A program made the translations under genes and the position numbers. Of a stretch of DNA of 64,000 bases, positions 45,684-57,433 are shown piece after piece (the first letter of the stretch is position 1; the number at the start of each line of letters is the position of its first letter). Source of the DNA: Guyanagaster necrorhizus (lineage: Eukaryota; Basidiomycota; Agaricomycetes; Agaricales; Physalacriaceae); contig NW_025064885.1 of the NCBI RefSeq assembly GCF_019112545.1, forward strand, positions 1,452,139-1,516,138, given 5' to 3'. The notes under the pieces were generated by a model that saw nothing but the letters and a program-made list of their open reading frames with translations, had not been told where the DNA came from and made no database searches.

Positions 45684-46513
45684 TACTGAACAAAAGAGGA
45701 GAGACCCAGAAAGTCCCGAGGAAATGACAAGTACCCATTATAAGGATTCGGATGATCTTGGGAGCTTGGGAAAACCTTTGATTAGTGATGCGCGATGAGC
45801 CGGAACGGCATCTCTGACTCAGGTTTTCTTATTAAATAAAAGTCACCTCCATATACAGTAATCGTAGCCGAAATTGAACAGAACGGGTATGGTCCAGGGT
45901 TCTGCCAGTGTGCCCTGTATAATTTTACAAACCGAATATAAGATTCGTTGTTTCAACGCACAGTGCCAGTATGTGGGTTGTGGGTACATGTACTCGGGAC
46001 CGCTAGAATCCCATACCACGTTCACTGCCGGCGGCGGTGATTTCCTCCCCTGCGTCATATATAACGTCAATCGGAGAATCGGACTAAAGGGTGAGACAGG
46101 ATTAATAATATAAAGTTGTCCGGGGGATGACGGATAATGGATGTATTGAGAAAGAAAAAGAAAACGAGACAGGACTTGGTTGGGGGGAGGGGGAGAACCT
46201 TTCTCACCAAGAAATGATGACAGAATCAAGTTCCAGACAGCATCGGACTTGCAACCACATCCGCGGGAAGAGCAGGTTCCATGTATTCGGCACCCGAAGG
46301 ATTGCGATAATTGCTGAAAGAAAATTAGCCAAGTGGTGCGAAGGGGAAGCTGTTGAAACGCTTAATGGCCGACCAGACTCCGACGAACTACTGATGACGT
46401 ATCGTGGGCCTATCTGTTCGCCATCTCATCCATCAATCAGCTCGTTCATTGAAATTCTATGGTCTCGTGTTGCCTCGCTCAACGTCGACCTTAAGTCTTC
46501 CCCCAGGACAGCA
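45684..46513. other. Divergent intergenic YTP1-like / ACS transporter
   Basis: The 830-bp gap lies between two divergent starts. A frame with several in-frame upstream ATGs runs into the transporter from 46,127, and 46,394 (MTYRG) is a longer alternative start. Otherwise I see no gene. Confidence 0.45.
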
Positions 46514-48899
46514 ATGCTCCCCAAAGTGAGAACCCTTTTGTTGGGTGACATCCCCCCCATGCGCCAAGAGGCCAAGCTTCTCTGGAAGATCGACTGGTTC
46601 ATCCTCAGTTATTGTTGCCTCCAGGTAAGTTCCCCTTCCATTTTCTTTCTTACTTCTGAGATTCAGAAGTTTACTAACCGTGGCGGCTGCTTCATATAGT
46701 ACTTCACAAACTGTTCGTGCCTGTCTTCTCTCTGCCGGGCGCATTTCATTCGGATCCTTTCAGATCTAGATCGAAGGTAAGCATGTCCATTTATCGTTCA
46801 CCCGAAAAAAGGAGGGCGCCAAGAGGTTGATCATCCAACTTTCAAGTAACATATCTAACGCCTATGTGAGCGGAATGAAGGAGGAGCTTCACATGTACGG
46901 GAATGAGTACAATGTATACAGCCTTCATCCAGTTGCATGTGCTTTCCTCGCTCATCTGATTCTCTTGTAGAAAATCAATACCGTCTTCACCTGCGGCTAT
47001 ATCGTAGGAATGATTCCCAGTAAGCGATATATTTCCGTGGTTTTAGATAATACCTCGCTCGTCATCGTCTTTTATTCCGTGTCTAGAACGGTCGTGTTGA
47101 GTGACCTGGACTGACTTACTGCTGCTCATATAGACAACCTGATGCTCCAGATCGTTCCTCCACATATTTGGCTCCCATGCATGCAGATATTGTGGGGTGT
47201 GCTGACTTTCTGGTACCGTTCTTGTACTCGTGCTCAAGTCCTCGCTTAATCGGCCCTTCTCAGCACCAGCGCTGTGCATAATGTTCAATCCGTCGGTACC
47301 CAATCCGACTTCGTGTATTGCAAATACTAAATTGACTGAAGATATACGCAATCCGATTTTTCCAAGCTATGGCCGAGTCATCAACTTTCGTAGGCACCCA
47401 CTACATCCTAGGTTCATGGTACAAATCTGGCGAACTAGGTTAACGTTCTGGAATATTTACAAGCTCAGGTTTGGCGGGAACGCTGCAAGTCCCCTTTTCG
47501 CCGCTATTCAGCACGATTTCTGACTGTTTGAATGCGGTCACAGGTTTTCCGGTGTTCTCCAGGCTGCGATATACAAGTAAGTCATTTGTCGCTTTGTCGA
47601 GTTGTGCGGTTGGCTCTGATGGATTACACAGACATCTAAATGGGTATGCCGGCCGAAGCGGATGGCGCTGGTTGTGCGTACAATGATGGTGATCGACGTA
47701 CAAATCCACTGATGAGCTGACATGGCAGATTCATCATTGATGGGGTTATTACCTTGCCCATTGCAATCTACGGTTTCGTTATTTTTCCAGACATGCCCTT
47801 GACAACCAAGGCTTTTTATCTGACTGAACAAGTACGTACATATATATATCAATTATTGTTCCGTTGAGATGGTATTGATAAAGTCGTAGGAAAGAAAATT
47901 AGCCTCAGACCGGCTCCAAGACGAGATTCAAGTCGTACGGAAGCCTGTGTCACGGGCTACCGTCAAACGAATCCTTGGAAAATGGCGATGGTATGGATGC
48001 AGCCTCCTGGTAAGTATCATATCCGCGCTTTAGACGAATCACAAATTGTTCCTCAATTAGTTCGCAATCTCCGGAGAAACCGAGAGCTTCGGATCGAACA
48101 ACATAATGGGACAATGGATGAAAGCTATTGGAGGATACAGTGTGGAACAGATCGGTTCATCCGCCAATATTATATTGCGTCTTCTTACTGATTAACATCA
48201 ATGTTCTGTGTAGATTATTATCCGTCCGGCGCCACCGCTTTTGCCATTGCATCAACTCTAATTTGCGCCTCCTGGACAGACTATACTCGCATCCGATGGC
48301 CAGTGCTAGTGTACATGTCGGTCGCGTGTTCTATATCTGCAACCTGCCTTCTTATTTGGAACAGTCCCACTGGCTTGAAGTTTTTCGCTTTCTGTGCGTA
48401 TTTTCTGCGGTCGGATTGGCCCATCAGAAACTGACTTATCACAGATATAGCTGGGGCCTCTTATGCTGGTCAAGCGACCACATTCGCGTATGTACTTCTT
48501 TATTCTAATCTACGACGCCCAATTACAACAAGCATTCAGGTGGGCGAACCAGATATGTGCAGACGACGATCAAGAGCGGGGCATTGTGCTCGCCTCTATG
48601 AAGTACGTTTATCTATGCTTGACGGTTTCCTTGGAAATTTCTAACCTCAAGTGTCCAGCATGTGGAATAATGTGATCAACGCATGGTGGCCTCTTGTTTT
48701 CTATCTGGCGACAGATGCGCCTAGGTTCCACAGAGGCATGATCGCAATGATATGCGTTAGTGGCGCGACGCTAGGTGTCACAGGACTAGTATGGTACTTG
48801 GAAAGAAGAGAAAAGATAGCGCAAAAGAAGGTATCAGATGATTATGACGAAGGGCTGCAGGGAGATAGAAATTCTTTGAATCATCAGGTGACGAGTTGA
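46514..48899 (+). pseudogene. MFS transporter of the ACS family (Liz1/pantothenate type) with an in-frame stop
   Basis: About fifteen exons would give roughly 490 residues. Marks are [93 protein letters not shown] and a C-terminal WWPLVFYLATDAP. Everything splices in frame except one codon. After GSWYKSGELG comes TAA (47,441-47,443) and then RSGIFTSSGLAG, where the family has K or R. No intron covers it. So the allele is truncated in TM4-5, or the base is a sequencing error. A GC-AG intron (47,485-47,543) follows; reading it as GC gives GTLFSGVLQAAIYKHLNG. Start MLPKVRT is a choice; MTYRG upstream is possible. It is divergent from the YTP1-like gene. Confidence 0.75.
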
Positions 48900-49092
48900 T
48901 GAATACACGAGTATACATGTAGTCGATCCAGAACCAAGCTCACTGTAAATCGCCGCCTACTATGACGTTTTTTACTTGCTGTTGTCTTGTGTCTTCTGCA
49001 GTTAACGTCCATGTCAAAGAAATCACAAGGGATGGTCGTTGCCCGCTGCATTTAGAATGGCGTTTTTCTGATTTACTAGGTAGGTTCTTCTC
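48900..49092. other. Short intergenic
   Basis: Contains the 3' end of the transporter and the leader of the F-box gene. Nothing else is seen. Confidence 0.4.
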
Positions 49093-50437
49093 ATGTCCTC
49101 ACCACTACACAATCAAGGTAGAATCCCCCAGGAGCTTGTCAATGCCGTCCTTGAAGAGCTCCGCGGTGATATATTGACCCTGTGCGCTTGCTCACTTGTT
49201 TGTCGACCCTGGACCAACCCTTCCCAAGCACTCATCTTTGCTCCCATCTATTTACTTCGGGAAGATGGAAGAAATAATTTTTTCTCGAAAGACCGCCCAC
49301 ATCCTCAAAGTCTCCTGTCCTTTTGCAACTTTCTGGAGACATTCCCGCATCTGGCGCCGTTAGTCGGAACGTTCAAACTGCAGTCCAAGGGTCCAGCTCT
49401 TCCTGGGCCTAGCAGCTCTAGGGCAGCTAAGACGAGGTGGAACCATTACGCGACACGCTTGCACGTCTTTTACCTACCCTCACTCACTTGAAGTCTCTCG
49501 AACTTCGGTTTGAGGGAATATACGGCCGGGACGCGTTTTCAGAATGGGAAGGAGCTCATGTCTTCACCCAAGCCTCCCCTTTTCTGGCCCAACTCGAGCT
49601 GAGGAAGATCACATTCGAAGACTTGCGTGTGTTGTTAGGTTTGTTGCAGAGTACCAGTTCACTCAAGGTGTTGGCGTTGCAGGAAATTGCCTTCATGCAG
49701 AATGTCATCCAATATTGATATTAACAGTCCCCTCGTGGGTGTTCAGACGCGCAGACGGTCTCGATTGACGACCGTGTCCCTTCAACCGATGGATGCTCAT
49801 GTGTTTGATACCATTGTCAGGGCCCTCACACATCCGCAGTCCCCACTTGATGTCGGTTACCTGCGTTACCTCGATTTACAAGGAGATGGTGCTTCTGTCG
49901 GTGGTGGTCTCGCCGCCGCCGAATTTCTGCTCATGAACCAGAATTCTTTGGAATGCTTCTCAACATCTCAACCATTTGGTGTTCGTACATCTCAACCATC
50001 ATCCTTCAAGTCCTGCCAGTTGCTTATACTGTTTAGAACATCTTCTCCCTCTTCTCAAATGCTGGATTTTGAAAAACCTGTACATGTCTGCAATAACCTC
50101 TGCATCCGCCTGGCTTGATCGTGTGTGCCCAATATTTATCGACATCTCGTCCGTTGCGCTGGAGTCTCTAACCGTGGAAACATCCGGGCATTATTCGAAG
50201 CACCGGTTGCATACCGATAGCTCCAAGTGGAGAGAGCTGGACAGCCTGCTTGCTGCTTTCGCACTGCAGCAATTCACCGTATTCTTTGCGCGGTTTGAAG
50301 GCGACTACCAGCACTATTGAGAGCTGGATTGGGCGGAGTCGGAGGACTTTGAATCAGTCCTCCCAGAATTGTACCACAGCGGTCGCTTGGAAGTACAGCT
50401 GGAAAGTATGTTGCCCATATCTCCTCTGAATATTTGA
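49093..50437 (+). pseudogene. Broken F-box / leucine-rich protein gene
   Basis: Four frames follow each other: 49,093-49,490 (RIPQELVNAVLEELRGDILTL, CSLVCRPWTNPS, an F-box-like start), 49,437-49,718 (RLLPTLTHLKSLELRFEGIYG, a leucine-rich part), 49,687-50,118 and 49,976-50,320. The last continues after a TGA at about 50,318-50,320 with DWAESEDFESVLPELYHSGRL, the usual end of basidiomycete F-box proteins. The frames are 1, 0, 1 and 2 in that order. One change might be a 41-nt intron (49,395-49,436), but the other two have no fitting GT-AG pair. At least two frameshifts plus one nonsense codon make the gene dead as read. F-box genes of this kind are numerous in Agaricomycetes. Confidence 0.6.
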
Positions 50438-50874
50438 TTAATGCTATATTTCTAGTCATTGTTTAATGCGAGGGCTCTCGTTGCAACCTCGGTGTCGACC
50501 CAGTTGTGGTCCATGCTCAGCCAATGCTCGGCCTGATTATAGCTGTTATCTTAATAGCCTATTCTCCGTGATGGTTGGGTTTTCTTGCTTAAAAAACTTG
50601 AGCGTGAACTTGTAACACATTCTAAGAACTTCCTATACGTAGAATCAACCTATTCGTAGAAGCCATCTAGGGAGAATGCAAGGATGCTGCCACAGGTTTT
50701 AGATAATGAGCAAAAAGGTAAGACAGCAACGTATGTACAGAAAGGTTCAAGTCATTTTTCACGAAACCCGCGTAATGAAGGGTATAAGTTGACGTTAGAA
50801 GTTAACTAGCAACCTACATTCAGAGATGATCAGAAAAAAAGGTAATTCATAAATATGAATGACAGACCTTCAAG
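50438..50874. other. Convergent 3' intergenic
   Basis: The gap of about 440 bp between the broken F-box gene and the Ser-rich gene holds no gene I can see. Confidence 0.4.
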
Positions 50875-52072
50875 CTAAGAGGTCCTATAACCATAATTCT
50901 GACCAAAATTGTTCGAAGCAGGCCCAATGGCAGGGACCTGCGACCTTGGAGGAGACATGCTACGGTTTTCAAAAGCTAGACTTCCCATATTATGCGCGAC
51001 ACCAAGGTGGTCATAAGTCGCGTTAGGCACCTCGGACCTGGTAGGTGCGTAACCCGCATAGGCGTACGCGTTGGCAGCTTGACCATAGCCTGCGTCGTAA
51101 AAACTATGGGGTGCAGACGGCATGTACATGCCATGTCCAGTGGAACTGCCATTTTCGCGTGTACCAGACGCAGAGCCTCCGATACTATGCCCACTTCTCT
51201 GATGGGTCAATTTCTCTTCCAAGTCATGATCATGATGATAAGTGCTCCCTTGGGGGTCGAACGAGATGGCCTCGTTGAGCAACTTATTCTCGCGCCTACG
51301 ACGAAGCGTAAAGGTCACCACGAGAAGAATGAGAACCAAGCCTACGATTCCGCAGAGGGCGAAGACGAAGCCAGAGAGAGGTTTGTTCTGGAGAAAGGAT
51401 TCCTGCGTCGTAGCCATTTGGGTACTGGCAGCGGACGAGCTCGAACCGGTCGCTGACTCTTCCGCGGTACTCACAAACGCTGTGACTGTGTGCTTGACAC
51501 CGTCGGAGGTCGTCTCATACACGGATTCCGAGACGGAAGGCAACGAAGAGGCAATAGACTCGGAGCTGCTACTACTCAATGCCACTGAAGACGTTTCAGA
51601 AGTAGACACAGATGATGTGGAACTGGAAGATGATGACGACCTTGTCGACGAGCTGATCAGGATAATACGTAAACGCATTTTGATAGTACGAAAGTCGACT
51701 TTACTTACGAGTCACTCAAAGAAGACGAACTTGAAGTATCAGAAGCGCTTGAAACGGAACTTGTTCCAGACGCCGACGTGGATCTATAAAGACGATAAGA
51801 GGTATCGGGATGATGTACTCAAAAAATCACACTAACGAAGTCAGGATCACGCTTGAAACACCACTGGCCGCTGAACTGACCGCATCACCGATGTCGCCAC
51901 TTTCATAGCTGTAAGTGTTGTCTTTTCGACGAAAAACCCCAGCACCTACATTACGCTGGTCGCACTAGACACTACTACAAGACAATCGTGTCAGCAACAT
52001 CATTGATTATGAATGAGAATTGGACTCACTTCCGCTTAGGACCTGCCTCTGCGCAAGATTTTGTCCCTCCAT
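50875..52072 (-). CDS. Ser-rich single-pass membrane protein
   Basis: About five exons give roughly 340 residues. The N-terminus (MEGQNLAQRQVLSG, no signal peptide) leads into a Ser/Thr-rich region of more than 100 residues, likely heavily O-mannosylated. One membrane segment follows, SGFVFALCGIVGLVLILLVV, then TFTLRRRRENK and a cytosolic tail of about 150 residues rich in Gly, Ser and Tyr. The overall shape (Ser-rich ectodomain, one TM, tail) recalls wall-stress sensors such as Mid2 or the tails of WSC proteins, but no Cys-rich domain is present and the missing signal peptide is a problem. The start is uncertain; an upstream TTG-led frame reaches 52,276. Splicing (donors GTGAGT, GTAGGT, GTTAGT, GTAAGT) holds the frame. 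Confidence 0.55.
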
Positions 52073-52616
52073 ACAAGTGGAGATTGGAGAAGAATCAAAA
52101 GAATGTGGGTTGGAGGTTGCCGAGGATTTAGATATTCCCAAGTACGAGGATGTTACCTCGGAAAATTTGAGTTGATGGCGGCCTTTACATTCGCATGCAG
52201 AGACGAAGGGAAAGGAAAAACCTAGCAAAATGGTATAAAAGAGAAAGGACGAATGCTCGAAGCCGGTCAGAACCAAGTTCTGGCTTTCAATTACATCATG
52301 ATAGTCCCTAACAAGTCGTTATTTTTTAGCATAAAATATTGCCCCTGCTTCATCGGATCACCCCATTTTAGTACTCGGTCCCACAAATTGATGCATGTAT
52401 GTTACATTTCAAAAGAAAGCAGTACTTTTATCGCTACAGCGCGAGAGATTGTACGAGACAACTACCTAAATTTTACTTCCGTCTATTGGAATCCATAGAA
52501 ACTTACATCAACATGAGATTTAGCGATCATCACCATGGCAACTTGCCAAGCCAAGAGAAGCATATACAGCCCCCGACAGGCCAAACGGCGACTACAAAAA
52601 TTGTCGACCCATTTTC
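52073..52616. other. Intergenic upstream of the Ser-rich gene
   Basis: The 544-bp gap lies between the Ser-rich gene and the 3' end of the PKA regulatory gene. TATAAAAG occurs on the plus strand (52,234-52,241), the wrong direction for the Ser-rich gene. No gene is seen. Confidence 0.4.
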
Positions 52617-54133
52617 TTAGCCAGAAAACCAGGGTCCAGGCCCGTATTGTTCACCCGCTCTTCGCTCCATCAGGTCACGAAGGGGACCAAGAAGTCTCGT
52701 AAAAGCGGGGGCATCCAATGCCGCCACTTTGAGCTTCGGAAGAAGACGATCACCGCGATGGATGGCGCAAACAGTAGCAGCTCGGGGAGCCATACGCAAA
52801 AGCGACAGTTCTATTCATAAAATCAGTAAAAGATCAAGAGAAAATAGGATATAGAAAACTTGCCTCCAAAGTAGTCACCTTTCTTGTAGTGTCCAACTTC
52901 AAATTCTCGGATTTCACCGTCCTCGCCCTCTTGGGTTTTTGTAACGACAGCTTCCCCTTCTTCGACGAAGAAGAATGTATCGCCCATCTCTCCCTGTCTG
53001 ACGACAGCTTCCCCGTCCATGTAGATCCTGCTGACAAGGGCATCGGCGATTTTGCTTCGTTCCATAGAATCGAGCGAGGACAGCAGGGTCACGGTTGATA
53101 AGAAATGCTCGTACATCGTGCGCCGTCGATGAGCGGCAGTCAAAATAATGGTCCGGAACGTAATGCGATCCAGAGCCCAGAGCATAGATGCTTCAGTAGA
53201 CACTACAGTCGCGGCACGGGGATGTCCATACATCAACGCCAACTCTCCAAAGGACGTCCCTGGTGTGCACTCTGAGACTTGTTTGCCAAACTCAGGGTGG
53301 TATCCCGGTTGAACGAATATATCCTCTGCGCGACGAATCCCCGCTGGAGGCAGTGGTTCAGGTTGTATGTAGCAGGTCAGCAAACCCGACTCGACGACGT
53401 AAAAGTAGTCACCGACGTCTCCTTGTCGTATGATCACTTCCCCCTTCTCAGTGGCCTTTTCCTGCATCGCACCAATCACTGCCGTAATCTGCTCCTCTTC
53501 CAGGTCGCGGAAAAGCAAATTACCTGTCATTGAAGCCCTGATGCGACGAAGCTGGTCGGAGGTCTTGGGGTAGACCGGGAGGGTTTCGTCTGCAGAGCCA
53601 TCGAGGGGGATAGATTCTGCTGATACAGACGTGCGTCTTGCAAATATTGCAGAAGTTGGGGGTACGAGGAAGCTACCAGGAGTCGGGGGCGGGACTGGAG
53701 TATCGTCATACATTGGGAATGGTGGTGAAACCGACAAAGGCGAAGTAGGTGGCAGAACGCGCCCTTCCATCTGGATAGTTGGTGGTGCCATCGGGTTATT
53801 GGCTAGCAAGGCATTTCCTGGAACGTTGAGGGTACCAAATGGCCCTGGAGTGAGGCTGACGCTGTTCCTCAACGATGAGCGGTGTGGTGCTTGGGTGAAG
53901 GGAGACACTGATATCGGACCCGGCCCAGTACCAAAGGGCGTATCCATGTACATTTCGCTAGGTAAATCGCGAGAAAAAGCAGGTATTCGACGAGCAAGAA
54001 CATCGCGAGTGCGCGACCTCTGCTCTTCGAGCCGCTGCTGGAACCAATTGGCGCAGAATTGCAGGGCATCCTTCGGCTGGACACGATTGGCGTCGCGAGT
54101 AAGGTCTGCAACGAGTGAGTCAAAGGTCGACAT
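52617..54133 (-). CDS. BCY1: cAMP-dependent protein kinase regulatory subunit
   Basis: Two exons, 487 residues. The N-terminus SLVADLTRDANRVQPKDALQ is the dimerization/docking domain. A Pro-rich linker leads to the inhibitor site ARRTSVSAE, where Ser replaces Ala so that it is a substrate-type (type II-like) inhibitory site. Two cyclic-nucleotide-binding domains follow: FGELALMYGHPRAATV in the first and YFGELSLLRMAPRAATV in the second. The E and R of each cassette bind cAMP. The second E is made only if the one intron (52,811-52,863) is read as GC-AG (donor GGAG|GCAAGT); a GT-AG reading would give YFGGKL and lose the essential Glu. The protein holds PKA inactive until cAMP binds. Confidence 0.95.
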
Positions 54134-55179
54134 GAGTGGGAGTAAGGAAGGAAGGCGAGAATTCGCTGATATTTAAGAAGGACGGTCTAACAAGGGGATA
54201 CATCTTTGCTCGATCGACGCAGAGTCAAAACGGCATTCAAAATCCCTTTGTCTGCCAAAAAGGCCTGTCGGTCTTCAAAATGGCTCTCTTTCTTTCCTTT
54301 CTTCCTGCGAATCGTTCCTTGATACCAACAGATGGGACATTGTTATAACATAAAATGTATCTAAGGAGTTCCATTGTTTTTTGTGCATGCGAGACACTGG
54401 GACAGCCTCAGGACTACCAAGCACCGTACGAAGGCGTACTACAGGACAAAGGGAAATAGAAAGGCAGTCGGAAAAAAAGATTAAACAATAAAGCTGGTAG
54501 AATAAGGCTCCGGGATCGATGATAAGGCAATGCAAACCAGACTGAAGATTTCAAGTTACTGGTAATTATTATAATTGTACATAGGCAGGCGTGTTGATCG
54601 ATGAGCGACAGTGTTGATAACAAACGCGCTGAAGAAACAAAATACGGGAAGGTTGTTCGAACACAGGACTTGATTGATGGGGTCGCAGAGGTCATCGATG
54701 AAGACGAAACAACCTCTGACGCAACGACGCCAAATTATTTAACCAATCGATGGCCTCCCCCAAATATTACCGTAGCCGTTAGCGGTGATGGTGTGCAGTA
54801 ATATCGATGTAAACACCGGGGCAGAAGGGAAAGAATTGCCGACTTTTATCTGGATTATCAACTGCGCAAAAGGGAACTTAAGGTTAGATAGTGAGGATCC
54901 CAATGGAAGAAGAGCTTTAAGGAGCATTGCAGGCCGAGTTCAATTTGGCCAATCTCACGTAGCACAGACCCTTTGAAAGTCCAGGTTCGAACCAGATAGC
55001 TGGCTTGATGGGCGAATAATCGAAGAGATTGCTACCGGATTTTCCGATCTACGTCCAGTGGAATGTCTGTGAGAAGAAAACAATAAAATATCCAAAGATG
55101 GCTGACACCAATACAGTTGGTATACATCGTCGAACACATGCATAACAAAGTGAGTCATCGACAACTGTCCGTCATCCCT
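54134..55179. other. Intergenic between PKA-R and GH9
   Basis: The gap of about 1 kb has only short frames, for example a 66-codon plus-strand one at 54,601-54,801 with no family. A GGTTCGAACC sequence (54,984-54,993) looks like a tRNA B box, but no cloverleaf folds around it. Confidence 0.45.
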
Positions 55180-57433
55180 TCATGATCTTTTTTTCTTAAC
55201 CACCAAGAAATAGTACGCTGCCAGCGATACAAGTACAACTCCAACAACACTGATGCAAACTGCAATTGCGATTATTGCCCCCTTGCTCAACCTGTTGGAA
55301 CCACATCCGTCCTTGATCGCAGCATCGCACGGCGCGCCTTGTGGTCGAACATATGCTCCTGCTTGTAGAGCTGTGAAGTACGGATCGTTTGTATCATTCA
55401 AAACATGCATCGCAGCGAGTGTCAGCATAGGTGCATTGTAGTCCAGGGCGATCTATATATTTACAGTGAGTGTATTTGTCAACACATACGAAAGAATCGT
55501 ACCTCAGTTTGCACCCAATCACTACGCATGTCGTGAAAGGTATCTTTCTCATCCGGTCCTCCGACGACGGCGCCGTACAGCACGTATGCCTCTACCTCTG
55601 GCGAGTTGTCGATGTTAGTAATATCGTCTCCACCACTAGCCATGGCCGAATGAGGGTTTGAGGGGGAGTTGGGGTTTGAACCGACAACATATGGAACTAC
55701 AGACAAAATTGACTGTCGTCGTCTTTCAAGGAAAGGAACATAACCTACCCGACATAGGATTCTTTCCGAGCGCATAATCTAGCTGTTTCTGTGCATAATT
55801 CTAGGAAGCCCATGAGACAATTGTTTCGAACACTGATGTGTCTTGATAGTACGCACCATATATGATGCCGTCTTCCCGGATGAAGAAGCCATGGGTGCAT
55901 ATCTAGTTAATAACATTGCCGCATTCAAAGCAGGGTTGAGGCTTGCTTCATCAGAATCTCCGGGATAGTACAGCAATCCACCTTAGTAACCAAAGTTGAC
56001 TAAAATGAGTTTACACAATGAAACGGTCCTAACCTTTCGTTTCAACCGCCGGTCCGCCGTTATTTACTATCCTGTCAAAATAACGTTCGGCCTCCTCTTG
56101 CCACCTAGAGGGATTACTGTCGAGGGAAGAACCGGACTGAGCGATCTGAGCGAACAGAACAGCCAGCCCAGGGGTCTTTGAATCCCAGTTGAAGACGCCA
56201 TCCTGCCCCGAAAGTCCAAATGAGGAATAATAGTTCTCTGCTTGTTGGTACAAAGTCGTTGAATTAGTTGCCCAAGCCAGGAACAATGCAGCTAGGGTCA
56301 ATTCATCTTGATACGATGACGATGCATAGCTTTCAGTGACGGAGGGGACAGACGTTTGATAGAGAGCTTGGCCACCAGACGCATTGACAGCAAAGGTAAA
56401 CAAGCTCTGTGCATGATTGAGGAGGATTTCCGAATAGGTGGTGTCGGTCAAAGCCGCAGGGGACTGGTAAACCCCACCGAAACCGCGGTTGGCATAAAGA
56501 TTGGAACACGCAGAGAAGACTGCAGAGACACCCGCAGCAACGTCAGTCCCAGGGGAGGTATCGTTGATTTGGAACGAAGGCCGCGGTGTTGGTATGTCTT
56601 CGTCGCCGCCCCAATAATTATTATCGACACTGCCTGCAATGAAAATTTATTGAGCACTGCAAAGGTGAAGAAAAGTGACAACTCAAACCATTAGCAACCT
56701 GCACATATAAAGTATTGTCCAAGGGATGCGCCTGTGGGAAAACATCATTATGGAGTGAATTACTAAGTGTGGAGAGGCTTACTTTGATAAGCCAGTCCAA
56801 ACCCCAACGTAGCATAGAGTCCAGATAAGCCGTTTGGTTAGAATCATCGTAACCTTGGGTTTGGGAATCAGCACTCGAAGCGAGGAGAATGGGTCCACCA
56901 ACCTTTTCCGAAATCCGTAGCGCCCCAGCAGATTGACGTGATCGTAAAGGACTATCTATGCGCATGAGCCTGCGGGGTTAGGACATGGATGAATTTCACG
57001 TACTAGCGGAAATGTGGATTTTATGTAGTCTATGGATGGCAATGACCGTGAGCGTCAGCCATGGTAGCAATTCAGTGATAATACTCACCCCCAGCGTCAT
57101 AATATCCACCTATTGAAATTATGTTAGAGAGAAAAAACGATACAATAATATAAAAGAACCAGTTAAATCAATATTGACGTCAGATCCATCCTGTAAAGCG
57201 CTGTCATTTCGCCATCCCACACGATTGTCCGAAGGTAATCGCCCACTTCTCTGAGCCTCATAAAAGTAAATTAGATTTCCCAGCAATGTACTCCATTGTG
57301 GGTTTGGGGTTCCTGATGAAGGGATGGTCCCGTTGGAGGCAGCAGGAGGTATAACTGGCGGATTCGGGAGGGATAATTGTCCAACGACGGTACTAAACAG
57401 AGAGCTCGCAAGAACAGTAAAGAGTCCGTGCAT
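55180..57433 (-). CDS. GH9 endo-beta-1,4-glucanase with C-terminal membrane anchor
   Basis: About twelve exons give roughly 590 residues. A signal peptide (LFTVLASSLFSTVVGQLS) precedes LIYFYEAQRSGRLPSDNRVGW, then DVNIDLTGGYYDAGDYIKSTFPL with the catalytic DAGD. TSICWGATDFGKGYDD, FLAWATNSTT, GSNPNSPSNPHS and DWVQTEIALDYNAPML, with the catalytic Glu, follow. All catalytic landmarks are present. After KDGCGSNRLSKG a membrane helix (AIIAIAVCISVVGVVLVSLA) and a basic tail KKKRS end the protein, so it is a type I membrane protein with the enzyme outside. The DAGDY motif is only correct if the exon starting at ACTACATAAAATCC is included. GH9 cleaves internal beta-1,4 glucosyl bonds; the anchored form may act on the fungus's own wall or on plant cellulose. 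Confidence 0.92.

Noticed and set aside
47485..47543. Reading the transporter intron as an ordinary GT-AG intron starting at 47,489
   Set aside because: It shifts the frame and turns the conserved FSGVLQAAIYKHLNG into unrelated sequence.
52234..52241. TATAAAAG as the promoter of the Ser-rich gene
   Set aside because: It reads in the plus direction, and the gene is on the minus strand.
54984..54993. GGTTCGAACC, a perfect tRNA B-box core
   Set aside because: The flanks do not form a T-stem and no A box, anticodon stem or acceptor stem can be paired around it on either strand.
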